From Pyrus communis (taxonomy: Eukaryota; Streptophyta; Magnoliopsida; Rosales; Rosaceae): a stretch of 64,000 nt of DNA. The DNA lies in NCBI RefSeq assembly GCF_963583255.1, contig NC_084813.1:4678001-4742000 (forward strand). The letters are read 5' to 3'. Below the pieces are notes generated by a model. The model searched no databases. It saw only the letters and a list, made by a program, of their open reading frames with translations, and was not told the DNA's origin. This document shows, piece after piece, positions 1 through 12,331 of this stretch. A program made the position numbers and the translations under genes. Within the stretch, counting starts at the first letter, position 1. Each line of letters begins with the position of its first letter.

Positions 1-184
1 CTCATCAAATCAAGGAAGCTAGCTAGATGTTGTTCAGAGTGTGAGTTTTCCAAACATCTTGATGTATGTGCGCATGCATTTAAAGAAAAAAATAAATTGC
101 ATATCAAACCCCTCGTCGATATGTGCTCGGTACAAAACATACAGCTGATGCATTTACATCAGGCAATAGTCATTTGTTACGTAC

Positions 185-2781
185 TTGAGAAGTCCCCTTG
201 CTCCATCTGCCATGGAATCCACGCTACTCCCCAGCATACGCATATAAGCTACGGAACCAAGCAACCCAACACCGTAGCTGAATTTATAAGAGATAGATAA
301 GCATCAAATTCCATGATAAATGATAATTTGTACAATATAAAACACCATCTGATGTCCTGAGACTGTAATCGTCGAAACAACTACCTCTCACTAGTGAAAT
401 TCCCTAGAATTAACAGGGCAAGTAACCATTACCAGACCCACAAATAAACCGGCAGTACATATTCTACTGGTTGAACAAAGAAGAAGCATGGACTTATACT
501 GTACCTTACAAAGGATCAAAAGCTTAAGCATCATCGTCATCACTTATCGAGTTATCCTAATGGTGAAGTCATGGAGTTTCTTAATGCCCTTCAGTATGCA
601 AGCAATTAAGTATGCAACATGCAGTAACGTAATACCCTTAACCCGTATGTACCATCTCAGACTCATAGTCAATCGACAAAATTCTCTCGTGAAAATTTCT
701 TTTGCTCTACATAATCAAGGTTAGATATTACTTTATCATAAAACTTTTATAAACATAGGTTGCCTGCCTACTTATAACTTAAATGTAGGACTGCCATAAA
801 AGCCTTTAGGGGACAAAAAGAAGAAAAGAGAAGAACAAAGCACATAGAAGATATTCTCAAAGTTTAAGACGCTCCCCCACACAGTTCACTAATTTTCTTG
901 CAAGAAGGGAAAATATGACAAATCAGATGTGGGGTGACACGACAATAGATTTTAAACAAAAACAAAATAGAACCTTAAATGTTCATACCTAGCCGTAATT
1001 TCAGGGGAGTATGAAACATAAGCCGAGACTAATCCAACACCGCCTATACCCAGTGTAAGGAATTGCAACCTCTTCTTTAACTGCAACAGGAAAATGAATG
1101 TCATCCATTTTTAATTGTAGTAGTGCCAGGAGAGCATGTATCTATACAAAGAACGATGATATAGATGAAAATATAGTAGACTGGTACTGCAGATAAGTAC
1201 CCTAAAATACTGCTTCCTATACTGCTCAGCCACTACTTTTGGGTCCTCCTGAGAACGCCTTAATTCCCGAAACATCACTTCCTGCAGGTTAGATCGAAGT
1301 GTGAATCACAGAAAGAAGAAGCACCCTTCAAAGTAACATTTGGTTGAAAGTAAGTGAAGCTCCATTTGAGAGAGAAAAAGCCTTATTGGCGGCCTCTATA
1401 AGCTGGAAAGTCCTTGACCAGGACAAGCAGGCGGCTGGAAATCAAAGTGACTTCTAGTTACTGATGAAACATCTGACTTACACTGCCTCCAGTTGCAGCC
1501 TTAGTTGCTCTATCCCACTTATCTTGCTCACGCCGTGTTGGTGCCAGTTTCCATTTGATAGCAGTACTGCTGGCACTCTGACAATCATTAAATTTCGGAA
1601 AATGAAAATCGAAACTGAAAACTGCCCTGAGTTAAAGCACTAGGATCGAAAACTAAAGACGTTTGTCATACTTTCACTGGCGCCTCAACTTGCGCTTCTA
1701 ACTTGGGTTGGGCAGGAGCAGCTGTGAGCTGTTTGCTCAAATCAACTTCTAAACTGTACCCCCACAATTCAGTGAAGTTTTGAGAACAATTTTTTATGTA
1801 AGAGGAAAACAAACAATAAAACCTACTCGTGAGAAGTTACACACCTGTCAAGGCCCATGACTCTATTCAAGCTGAGAAACCCGGAAGGCTTTTCCTGTGT
1901 ACAGACCAAACACGCTTCATCACACAACAAAACCACAGAAAACATTCACAAATAAAAAGACCACATGACTTTACACCAAAACTCTCTTTCGATTAAAAAT
2001 CTCGCGACGAATCAACATAGCTAAGAATGCAGTGTCTCCTTTTCTTTCTTTCCTTCCAGATATTCAGTAACCAAAACCGAACCCAACACAACTTCTAAGT
2101 GATCAACAAAGGCGCCAAATTAACTAACCAACAAGGACTTGTCTAATTGATTACTAAGCGCCCGTTCGATAACCATTTCAGTCTTTGGTTTTAGGTGAAA
2201 ATTGAAGGTAGTTATCGAGCGAGTTTTCAGTGAAAAACAAACTGGAAACGAAATGATTATCAAAGCGCCCTCAGCTACATCAACATACATGTAACTAAAT
2301 ACCAGCACAAGAAAACCAATTAGTCTCCAACCATTCAAACGATCAACATTTACTATCAAATTACCCAAACAAACCACCAAATCAATGAACAACAAAATAA
2401 ACACTAAACCCTAGAAAATAAATGAATCTAGTGATGAAAAGGAAAAGATTTTAAATAAGTTGGAACCTTGACAGGAGTGGATTGAGTGGAAGAGTTGGGC
2501 TCCTGAATGAGTTTTTTCATGCGGTCCATGAATTCTCTGTTCCAAATGAAATCGTCAGAGGTTAGAGGGTCATCCTCGCCGCCCCAGTACTTGCGGAGCT
2601 TGGTGGTGGTGGGAGGTCCGCCGTAATCGCCGGGAGCAACTCCGGTGGACCATTTCATGGGCTTCTTCTTGGGCAATAGGATCTTGGTCTGTCTCGGGTC
2701 GGGTACCGGTGGAGTTGCTGAGTCTGGGGAGATGGGTGTGGCTGTGGACGTCACTGAGAGATAAGAGTTGAGAATCGCCAT
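185..2781 (-). CDS. CGL160: CGL160-like chloroplast ATP synthase assembly factor (3' end outside window)
   Basis: Exons read on the minus strand: 2781-2467, 1894-1845, 1753-1672, 1577-1482, 1281-1201, 1080-989 and 277-185. All have GT-AG borders and the frame stays open (269 codons so far). The start is the ATG in MAILNSYLS; the upstream in-frame ATG at 2823 would add 14 residues unlike the family. Landmarks are KWSTGVAPGDYGGPPTTTKL near residue 40, WKLAPTRREQ in exon 4, VMFRELRR in exon 5 and two hydrophobic stretches in exons 6 and 7 (LTLGIGGVGLVSAYVSY and YGVGLLGSVAYMRML). From family knowledge, CGL160 is a thylakoid protein with an AtpI/UncI-like membrane region that helps assemble the chloroplast ATP synthase membrane ring. 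The last exon or exons lie left of base 1; bases 1-184 look like intron. Recognition rests on memory of the Arabidopsis protein. Confidence 0.87.
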
Positions 2782-3288
2782 TGCTGTTTGTTGTCGATAA
2801 CGAATCAATGAGATACAATGCAAAATAATTCTTTCACGTACTTACAAACGTTTTAATCTGGACTGTTCATCCTTCAGATTAATTTGTTTTAAAATTATAA
2901 ACATTTGCACAATGAAGAAGAAATTGTAGTAAAAATTTCTCAACTTTAATATAATTGGAGCAATGTTTCTTTAACTTTAATTTAATTGTAACAATGGTAT
3001 TTCCAACATGACTCGTTTTGATGGAATTGTGACAAATTTGACGAAAATGATCATAATTACATGTTTTGATGAGTTAAAAACTATGGTTATGAATTTTTAG
3101 TTGATGAATCATTGCTCTAATAGATTAAAAATGATGGATCATTTCTACAACTTTCTATGCAATAAAATGACATACAGGGATGGGTAGAAGAGTGATGGGT
3201 ATTTCATCACCATCTTCATCTCTGTTGAGGCCCATGTATATTCGTATATAAAGTTCAATGTAAATCACATCAATATATGATATTAAAA

Positions 3289-3319
<31 letters not shown>

Positions 3320-4600
3320 GTAGACAAGTCTCATATTTGATTCATCATTCACGAAATTTAAAAATAAGATTTTTCACTTATAAAAATATTCATTATTAAG
3401 CATAAGTGTAGATAAATATCACTAGACAGTTATATACAGAAAATCTAACATATTCTGATTCAGAAAAATCGAAAAATCTTCCAAATTAACTAAAATAATA
3501 AGATGTAGTGACCATTATACTCTCCTAAAATGTTCGACATGAATCAATACTTTTATAAAAAACAATTAATATATACTTCAAATGGGTCGGATCCGGGTTG
3601 AAGATTAAAATATCATCCCCGCTTGCACGAACATCATACCCCAAAATTTCTCCAAAGTTATCCTCGTTCCCATTTTTTATCCTTCAAACCGGACCAAAAC
3701 TCGCGAAAGTTGCCATCCCAAGTCATCATGCACAAAAAATGACCATCTAAAAAAAAAAAAAGAATTCATAAAAAAATAACTACGTAAGAAGCTAAGTATT
3801 TTTCGTTTTTTAATTAAATAAAAAAAAATTCATCAAAAAGAATAAAAAGGGAGAAAATTATTGATTTCTTTTTATTTTCCTTGAATCTGTGGTGGTGAAT
3901 GGTGGTCGTGTAAGTCAGTTTTCCATGCCTTTAGTGTCTTATTCACAAATCACAAAATATCTCTTTATGAAATAAGTGAGTAGGTTCTTTGGGACGTTAT
4001 ACGGCTTGGATAGAAACTACTCACGACTCGAGAGCCTCAAATGCTTGTAAAATTTGATGTGGAAATTTCTTGTCAACAACTGTCTTTTTTTTGGACAAAA
4101 AAAAAAACATCGTTGACAGAAATCAAGACAAACTGACATCAAAAGGGTAAAGATATACAAAAAAAAAAAAAAAAAAAAAAAAAAAGACCTAAGGTAAGAA
4201 GGTTGAGAAACTCAACGCCACTATTCTTGAACAACTTGGAGTCGGGGCTTCTTTTCGCACTATTACGGATACAAAAATAATGGGAAAAATTGGATATCAA
4301 TCGGCAAGTGTTCGACTCTGAAAAGCCGCCGAACGGAAGAGATATAGCCCGGGGTTTTTAGACTATAGGTAGTCATGCATCGGCGACGGACTTCCAAACC
4401 ACTCTGTTTGGAGAAACGGTCAGACGTAAACAAGAACATTAGCATATATCTAAGCATACGGTTCCGTCATACTCATGTTCCCTGGCTACGGTTGCGAAAA
4501 CGAAACCAGAAACATAAGATTTCCACAAGAAGAAAAGCCATAGATTACAAATTCTGGTTCTCACAAACCAAAATCATGGGTTTATTCAACTTATTACACA
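2782..4600. other. Intergenic spacer between PEPC 3' end and CGL160 start
   Basis: AT-rich sequence with no convincing gene. It contains a TAA/ATA microsatellite near 3287-3317 and an A tract at 4159-4185. The part next to 2782 should hold the CGL160 promoter and leader. The part above about 4300 probably includes PEPC 3' UTR and downstream sequence; no clear poly(A) signal could be fixed. Confidence 0.6.
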
Positions 4601-4708
4601 AGTTTTTATTCGATGGAGGTTTAGAGCGCTTAAAAAGCAGAGAGCGCCCATTTCGTACCATACTTTATGTGTTTGAACATATCTACCAAAATGCAAGATA
4701 CTTGAGCT

Positions 4709-5975
4709 TCAACCGGTGTTCTGCATACCAGCAGCAATACCCTTCATGGTCAGGATTAGAGTGTCTTCCAGACCAGGAGCATACTCGCTCGTTGGATTGA
4801 GTTTCACAAGCTCTGCTGCCGGCTTGGTGGTTGTTTCCATGTACTCCGACGACAAATAAGGCCTTACTTTGACATGGTAGTTTGGATCACGAATTTGCTT
4901 CAGTGTATAGGCTTGGCACACATTAAGTGTTGTGATGTATGAATCACGAAGGAGGAGTCGCTGCCTCAAGTAGGGATCTCCTTCCAGAAGAGCCTTATGT
5001 CCAGCAACCTACAAAATTAACACAAACTGAGATTAGTTTCTCAAAATATTAGTAATAAAACCACTTAGAGCACTGCACATGGTCCAGATTAAAATTAGCC
5101 TCAGAGAAATGCTCTTATGGTTTTACAGTGGAAGCTTCAAAAGAAACAACAGAAGAAACAAATTGCCTATGAAGATAATATCTTTGTGAAAGAGAATCAT
5201 CCCATTTACGTCTTTTGCAATGTTAAAAGTGTTATGGTCTGCCTAAACAGTCCTTGTGTTAGTAATTTATGTGTTGCATTACCTGGAGGACGAGGAGCTT
5301 AGTTTGTTCATAGTTGGCCCTCAATCGGTCTCCAAATGACCATAGGTCTTCTGACACGAGAAGCTTGTCATACAGAGAGGCAATACCGGGATCACCCTTG
5401 GCAAACACCATCTCAATTAAATCAATTGTGACTCTGAAGAAAGGCCACTGATTATACATCTCCCGAAGCATTTGGAGACTCTTCGCATCCTTCTCAATAA
5501 CATGCTTAAATGCTGCCCCAAAGCCAAGCCACACTGGTAAGTGAAATCTTGTCTGGGTCCAAGCAAAGATCCATGGGATTGCACGAAGTGATTCAATGCC
5601 TCCACTTGGCTTTCGTTTTGAAGGACGACTCCCAATGTTCATTCGACCGTACTCCATCTCTGGTGTTGCCTGCATTTTCCAAGGGAATAACACATTTATG
5701 AGTTTGTTAGCATTTTCATCTTTCTCAGCAAACTATTACAGAAAAATAATTATTAGCTAATTCAGTGACGTGATGAGGATAAATGGGAGCTTTATAAGAA
5801 AACAATCGAGTAGATTTCATTTAAGGTAGCGAAAGTAGAGGAAGAACAGGAGAGTGATTTCTGCAACTAGTTGACTAACATATGATCCCAAAAAAGAAAA
5901 CCATACGTTGTTTTTAAGGATTTTGTATTAATTAAATGATTAGGTTATATATATGCACATAAAATTATACGTATA

Positions 5976-6040
<65 letters not shown>

Positions 6041-9000
6041 AGATAGATATGCAAAGGACTATCGTGCTGGATAAATGGGATACTTACGAGGCGAAAGTAT
6101 TCAACAAAACGGGGCTCCTGGAAAACTATTGACCGATATTCCTCTGTTGCAATGACGCCCATTTCATCCATGAGTGCACGCCATTCTGGCTTTGGGGAGA
6201 CGGGAGGGCGCATTCCATGCTCAAGCGTGGCCGCTGTGAAACGCTGGAGTGTTCTAAAGCACAAGTGCTCCTCCCCAAATGATTGTTCAATAACTTCACC
6301 TTGAACTGTAACACGAAGCGAACCATGAATAGTGTCGGGTGGCTGAGACAATATAGCAAGATGGGTGGGCCCTCCTCCTCTTCCAACTGTTCCACCTCGA
6401 CCATGAAACATTGTAAGCTTAATCCCAAATTTTTTTGCGACCTTTACGAGCTCTTCCTGAGCCTTGTATAACTGCCATGCTGCAGATAGACGACCAGCAT
6501 CCTTTCCGGAATCTGAGTACCCTATCATGACTTCTTGCTTCCCATTGATCCGGTTTTTGTACCAGTCTATAGAAAAGAGACGAGCCACAGCAGCAGGAGC
6601 AGCCTCAAGATCAGCAAGCTTCTCAAACAATGGAACAACCCTTAGTGGCTCCTTCACACCACATTCACGTTGTAAAAGCTCAACAGCGAGAACATCAGAT
6701 GGGGATGTTGCCATTGATATAATATAAGCACCAAAATTGTCTGAGGGAAGTTCTGCAATGACATGGAACGTGTCCAGCACATCAGCAATTTCTTCAGTCT
6801 TGGGAACATCAGCGCCAAAAAGGGGGCGCTTGCCACGAAGCTCAGACAAGAGCCATTCTTGCCTACGCTCCTCAGACCATTCTCGATAAGATCCTATCTC
6901 CAAGTGCTTTGTTATAGCATTGAGGACATCAGTGTGCCTGTCTGATTCTTGTCGTATGTCTAGTCTCACAAGAGACAGCCCAAAAGTAGAAACTTGCCGT
7001 AAGAAATCAAGAAGGCTTCCATCAGCAATTGCCCGATCGCCACAGGAGCAGAGTGACCGGTAACAAAGTTCGAGAGGCTCCAGAAACTACAAGGGAGCAA
7101 AAACACAATCAGCTCTACTACAATAAACGTTGCATGAGCCTGAAGGTTCAAACACAATTTGTATACTGAACATCTATTGTAAATTTATTGAAAGGCTTCC
7201 TGACATTAAAGCTCCGCTTATCTTAAATTTTGGTATCTTGGAAATTCAATCTTTTACAATTTCACAATGAAACTCATAAATCTTGTGGTTACGAGATACC
7301 TGTTCAACATTGGTAAACGTTGTGTCCTCGGGAATGTCAGAGACTCCATTGGCTAATAATTGGCGAGCACGTTCACGTGTATTGTAAAGCTTGTCTCTTA
7401 CATCTCCAAGAATAACTCGATAAGGCTCATTTGGAGGAATTTGTTTCCAAAACTCTGCATCCAAAAAGGAATAATTAAAAACAAACTAACAAAATCCTTT
7501 AAAATTTAAATTCAAACTTGTATTTTACACATAATAGAAACTCAAGTTGAAAAAACTAGGAGACTTTTCTACCAATGTCAATGATTAGGTATGTCTAAAA
7601 ACTCAACTTCCTTTTCGAAGAATTAAAGATAGAGAGCTACTATAAATATCATAGAAGGACAAAGATTGAAGTTTTGATGGATATTCAAATAGTTTCAAGG
7701 ATGGTAAAAACATGAACTCGTCTGAATTGCATACCTATGTAGTGTTTCGCATCCTTCTTTGAAGACCTATGAAGTTCATGAGCACGAGCACGAAGCTCAT
7801 CATTGCATCGCCACATGGATAACTGTGGGAAAAAAGGGTAATAACAAATGCATTAGGAAAGAAAAAAGAAATATTTAAGTACTCTGCAGATCAATATAAA
7901 GAAAACAATCAAGCAGAAGTAATGATCCTTTTGACACCTCAAACATAAGATCCTCTATCTGGGAGAAGTATAAGTTAGCAGCCATCATTCTAGCCAATAA
8001 GCACACATCCCGAGTAACTTCAGGAGTGACCCTGGGGTTTCCTGCAGTCCATTTCAAGCATATTTAAGCTACAGAACCAACAGAGTAATTTTTAAGGAAT
8101 TCTTTTAAAGTGAGAGGGGAGAGAAATGCGATAGTGAAAAAAGCAGCACCGTGTAAGGAAAAACTAACTCATCCAATAATAGCATGAGATGAACATACCA
8201 TCACGATCCCCACCCATCCAAGAAGAAAACTGAATGAGAGGGGCATTGTAAGGAACACGTTCATTTATCCCTATGTTCTTCAAAGCAGTGTCAACACGAC
8301 GTAAGAATTTCGGTACGCCTTTCCAAATTGTCTCATGGAAGTAGCTCATTCCTGCCCTCATCTCATCTTGAGGGGTTGGGGGAGTCCTTCGGATTTCATC
8401 TGTACGAAATGCAGCTTGAATCTACAGCCAAAAAAGGTAAATTACTTAAATTGAATATCCAAGCTTTTGAGAGAGAGGTATTGGAATCTGGGTGCATCCG
8501 CATTGTATTTTTTCAGCAAATTTAAGGATGCTGGTTGCCAAATTCAGAGAAACTGATATTTGAAAATCAAGTTTGGCCTATAATATCAAGGAATAATATT
8601 CCACCATTGGTTTCTACATACCTCCCTTTGTAAAGACTCATCGAGTTCCTGCTTATCATCAGGCGTAATGTCCTTAGCATTCAACTGCGTCAAACAATTT
8701 CTTATCCTGAGAGAAGGGGTCAAAATAACACAATGTCAACTAAAAGAACAACAAACCATAAAACTCTTGCACCTATAGAATATAACATGTCAATTCCCAC
8801 ACATGAATGTCTTATAGAAGTGCAAAGTGAAGCCGGATAATAAGCATAAACTGAGCCAGTTGCTTAACCACCAGGCTTCCCCAATTTGTCAACCGTAAGT
8901 GGAATCCTAACCTTGCATGCTTTTGGAGCAAAGACCTGCGAACAGACTGAGTAGGATGTGCAGTGAATACCAAATCTACAGTCTGGTTCTTCAAGGCATC

Positions 9001-9841
9001 AAAAACTTCTTCTGGGGACTTTTTCAGGTCCCCCACAAGCCTCTTGAGAGTCTCTTCAATGTCTGACTCCGTAGTAGCTGAAGCCTCATCAGCAAAATCT
9101 CCCTTCTTCTTCATCTTGATCCTCCTCCGGTAGGCAATCTGAACTTCCTCGGCCAAATTGGCCAAGTTAAGCATGTGAGAAAAGGATTTAGCAATGACTA
9201 TGGAGTCCCCGGGATCCAAACTCGTTAGCACATTCCCAAGTTCCGCCAACTTTTGAGGGTCCTGCTTTCTTTCATATTCCGCAGAAAGCTCATAACAATC
9301 TTGCACCTAGTCCAATTTACATTACAAAAGTCAATCAATTACTCGTTTAATCATCTAAACTTAACAACCTTTTGAGTGAAAATTCACACGTCAAAAAAAC
9401 TATATCCTTTTTTTTTTTTCTCTCTATCAGTCAAGATTAAACCAAAACCCCATCAATTTTATCATATTTTAATTAAAAATTAAGCAAAAGAAAATTGTCA
9501 AATATTCCCAAACGATGCGATAATACCGAGGTATGCACTAAACGCCAGATAAATGGAAGCAACCTGATAAAAACTAGCATGCATTATTTATCAAATTTGC
9601 CAAAAAGTAATCAAATTATAACAAATAAGTTGATTAACAATTAAGAAAATAAATAAATAAAAGTAGAAAATACCGTTTCTCTGAGACTCTCTCCATGTAA
9701 ATCCTGAAGAATATCAAGAAAACGATCCAACAGCAGAGCATCGTACTCAATCAGTTTGTCATCCTCAGAGACCTTCCCAGGTGCCAGCAGCCTCAGCTGG
9801 ACGTCAATCGAAGCCATCTTCTCCAGGTTCTTTGCAGCCAT
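4709..9841 (-). CDS. PPC: Phosphoenolpyruvate carboxylase, plant-type, C3 form
   Basis: Ten exons on the minus strand: 9841-9674, 9306-8912, 8706-8622, 8421-8199, 8041-7938, 7822-7735, 7454-7300, 7086-6088, 5669-5283 and 5008-4709. All junctions are GT-AG; the sum is 2,904 nt, or 967 residues plus stop, the usual length for the family. The enzyme carboxylates PEP with bicarbonate to oxaloacetate in the cytosol. Visible motifs are the N-terminal phosphorylation serine in [11 protein letters not shown] (Ser11), [10 protein letters not shown] (His173), [11 protein letters not shown] (595-605), [15 protein letters not shown] (633-647) and the C-terminal QNTG. Ala775 in WIFAWTQTR and Arg885 are the residues typical of non-C4, inhibitor-sensitive enzymes, so a housekeeping or anaplerotic role is inferred. 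No frameshift or stop is seen and the gene looks functional. The family call is nearly certain; the paralogue is not resolved. Confidence 0.97.
5977..6036. repeat. (TA)12(GA)18 compound microsatellite in PEPC intron 8
   Basis: Twelve TA units (5977-6000) run directly into eighteen GA units (6001-6036). The tract lies in the intron between exons ending at 6088 and starting at 5669, so length changes should not alter the protein. Confidence 0.97.
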
Positions 9842-10305
9842 GGCCGCCTTCTCTCTCTCTCTCTAGACTCTCTCGCTCTCTCTAAGTCTCTGGACTGCTC
9901 TCTCCCTCTGGGGTTTTAAGCAGCAGATATATGCACGCTATTAACGATCGAAAACAAGCGAATCCGAAAGGGAAAATGAGTGGATTAAATTGAGTTTCAG
10001 AGGGACTATAAACCCAATTCAAGTGGGACACAGACTCTATCAAATCCTTTCTTTTTTTGGTGGTATATTTTGAGTAAAAAGAAGAAGGAAAAAAAAAGAC
10101 GAAAGAGTGAGAAGCAAAGCAAATCCCGTGAGACCCAGATGAAGAAAGGGCGGGGGGGGTTACAGGAAAACGGGCAGCTGATGATCTGGGCACGAGAAAG
10201 TTGAAGAAGAAGAAAAAGCAAGCGGCAGGGTTTCAGGTGGAGGAAGAGGGTCAGACACGAGACAAGCGAGTGTGTGTTGTAAAAGCACGACTCTTTATAT
10301 GGAGA
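9842..10305 (-). promoter_or_regulatory. PEPC core promoter and 5' leader
   Basis: A TATA-like box (ATATAAAG on the minus strand, about 10293-10301) lies about 455 bases upstream of the ATG. If used, transcription would start near 10265 and leave a leader of about 420 bases. The leader is strongly GA-rich on the coding strand next to the ATG. The start site is inferred. Confidence 0.55.
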
Positions 10306-10364
10306 GAGTGAAAGGGCACTCTCACAACTCGGACTTGCAGACCTGAAATTCATTAATAACGGAA

Positions 10365-10546
10365 CTGGATCCTCTCCGAGGAAAACCCGCGGATCCGGCT
10401 GAGCAATACCATTGGATTTCGATGCATCGGTTATAATTATTATAATTTTAAAATGAACCTCCTGTTTGTAGTTGTTGGATCGAAATCTAACGATCCGTGT
10501 TTGTGGCTTAGCAGTATTCCAAGGGTTTGCCTCGGAGAGGATCCAG
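10365..10546. mobile_element. MITE with CTGGATCCTCTCCGAGG terminal inverted repeats
   Basis: The left end CTGGATCCTCTCCGAGG recurs as its reverse complement at the right end, giving a 182-bp element. Weaker pairing continues inward (GGATTTCGAT near 10416 against ATCGAAATC near 10478). No open frame and no clear target duplication. It lies about 65 bp upstream of the PEPC TATA-like box. Confidence 0.75.
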
Positions 10547-11054
10547 GCCCTAGTAATAATACCACAATTTGCATACGGGTTTAGTTCACTTTATTTCATT
10601 TTTAAATTTCAATCCTAAGAAAAAAATCCGCATTACAATTTATTGGTATTCTTTTTCAGTTAATGAAGTTTAAACTTCGATTCTCATTAAAAACGTTAAA
10701 AATGAATTAGGACTATATTATTTCTAATCAATAAAAAAAAGTCAACCAACATAATATCATAAGTACTTTTATATTTTAACATAATTACATACCTGCAACT
10801 TGGTCTTATCACATTTTAAAGCTGACCAACATTTTTCAGGTGACCCGTGGATCAAATTTTTCAGCGATCAAACTATAAAATTTCTTTGTGTTTAAAAAGG
10901 TCAATGTTCAATAGTGACTTTTACAAAAAACTTGCTAAGTGATGATTCTTAAGTTCTCTAATTTTAATGTGTATTCATGCTAAAAAATAATAAACTCACA
11001 CAGCAAAGATATAATTAAAAAAGAAAAAAAATTGTACATATTGTTATTTTTTAA

Positions 11055-11410
11055 CTTTTTAGTCAAAATGGTCTTGAAGATTTGCATAACTCCTCACTTT
11101 GGTCCATGAGATTTGAAATCAATAAAATTGGTTCCTGAGTTTGTCCACAATTAATCATTTTAGTTATTTCATGAAAAATCTCCATAAAATAAGAGTAAAA
11201 TGACAAAAATATCCTCAATTTTTGTTAAATAATTTTGGCCTATTATTTATTAAATTGAGGTTAATTTTGTCATATTGATTCTTATTTGACATAATTTTTC
11301 ACCTAATGATTAAAATGATTGATTGTGAACAAAACTAATTCTATTGATTTCAAATCTCAGATATCAAAATGATGAGTTATGCAAATCTCAAAAACTATTT
11401 TACCTAAAAG
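11055..11410. mobile_element. MITE with about 150-bp terminal inverted repeats (copy 1)
   Basis: The left arm (AGTCAAAATGGTC, GATTTGCATAACTC, GAGATTTGAAATCAAT) recurs reverse-complemented in the right arm ending near 11410, including GATTTGCATAACTC. Both arms converge on an AT-rich centre containing GGCCTATTATTTATTAAATT. It belongs to the same family as the copy at 26309-26798. No coding capacity. Confidence 0.75.
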
Positions 11411-11945
11411 CCTTATTTTTCTTACATCATTGTTGAATAATGACTTGAAATTTTTCCGAGGCCTGAAAAATTTTCCGGTACCAATGGTTGTGGCCGATGA
11501 CAATTTCCTGTACTAGTGTCAGTGCCCTGTGAGTTATGTGTAATGGGGGCAAAAATATAATATTCCTATTCATATAAATTTCTTGGCCAACAAAATGTTG
11601 TTTAATCAAAAGATATTTAACATCCAGAAAGACTTAGCTCCTTAATGATTGAACTTCTTCTTAAAATATCTCATGACTTATTCATATAATTTCGTATTTT
11701 TATCGGAACTGTTTATATTATAAATCATTATGTAAAAATTATCTTTACAAAAAATAATTAAAACTAAGATTATTTAGTCATCAAGCTGTATAATCATAGA
11801 TAGATAAATTCGGTAAAAGAATTATGAACCATCTATCTAAATGATATTAGTTGTATTAAATTTTTGCAGTATAATCTTTTACATAATAATTTACAATATA
11901 AACTGTGTCGATCATAAATATGAGATTCTGTAAATAAACTATAAG
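11411..11945. other. AT-rich spacer left of the copia-derived element
   Basis: No gene or clear repeat is seen. It ends with the ATAAG target site at 11941-11945. Confidence 0.5.
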
Positions 11946-12318
11946 TGTTGAAAAGTCTCATGGGCAATGAATGCCCACAGTTCCATTTGTAGAAAACGAA
12001 AGCGGAAATTGCATTGTGTTGTCAGAAGACGCGTTACAAGTTTCAAAATGCAGTTAATGCATCTGTATGAAGTTGCTCTATAAATAGAGCACTCCATATG
12101 TTTTCATGTAACAGAAAAGAGAAGAGGAAAGAGAAAGAGAGGAAGAGGAGAGGAGAGAATAAATAGAGTTATCTTTGTACTCTTATTATTCCAATTATAA
12201 TGAAAGCACCACTACTGCCCGAGGACGTACTCCAGTCACACTGACTGTAGAGGAACCTCGTAAAATTTGTGTCTTGTTTTATTTATTCCACTGTACACAC
12301 ACTGTCGATTTTACAACA
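11946..12318 (+). repeat. 5' LTR of copia-derived element
   Basis: 373 bp, TG...CA ends. TATA-like box CTATAAATAGAG near 12077. A purine-rich stretch of GAGAGGAAGAGG type follows, consistent with the start of the R region. It matches the 3' LTR base for base as far as read. Confidence 0.93.
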
Positions 12319-12331
12319 CGTTATCAGCACG
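12319..12331 (+). other. Primer-binding site (half-tRNA type)
   Basis: CGTTATCAGCACG directly follows the left LTR. A TTATCAGCACGA-type site is usual in one group of plant copia elements. Confidence 0.65.

Noticed and set aside
4375..4800. 141-codon plus-strand frame overlapping the PEPC 3' end
   Set aside because: It is a chance frame antisense to PEPC exon 10 and its 3' UTR; no domain and no splice context.
9882..10353. Frames of 103 and 115 codons in the PEPC leader as upstream ORFs
   Set aside because: The first begins with GTG rather than ATG and the second starts upstream of the predicted transcription start. No evidence that either is translated.
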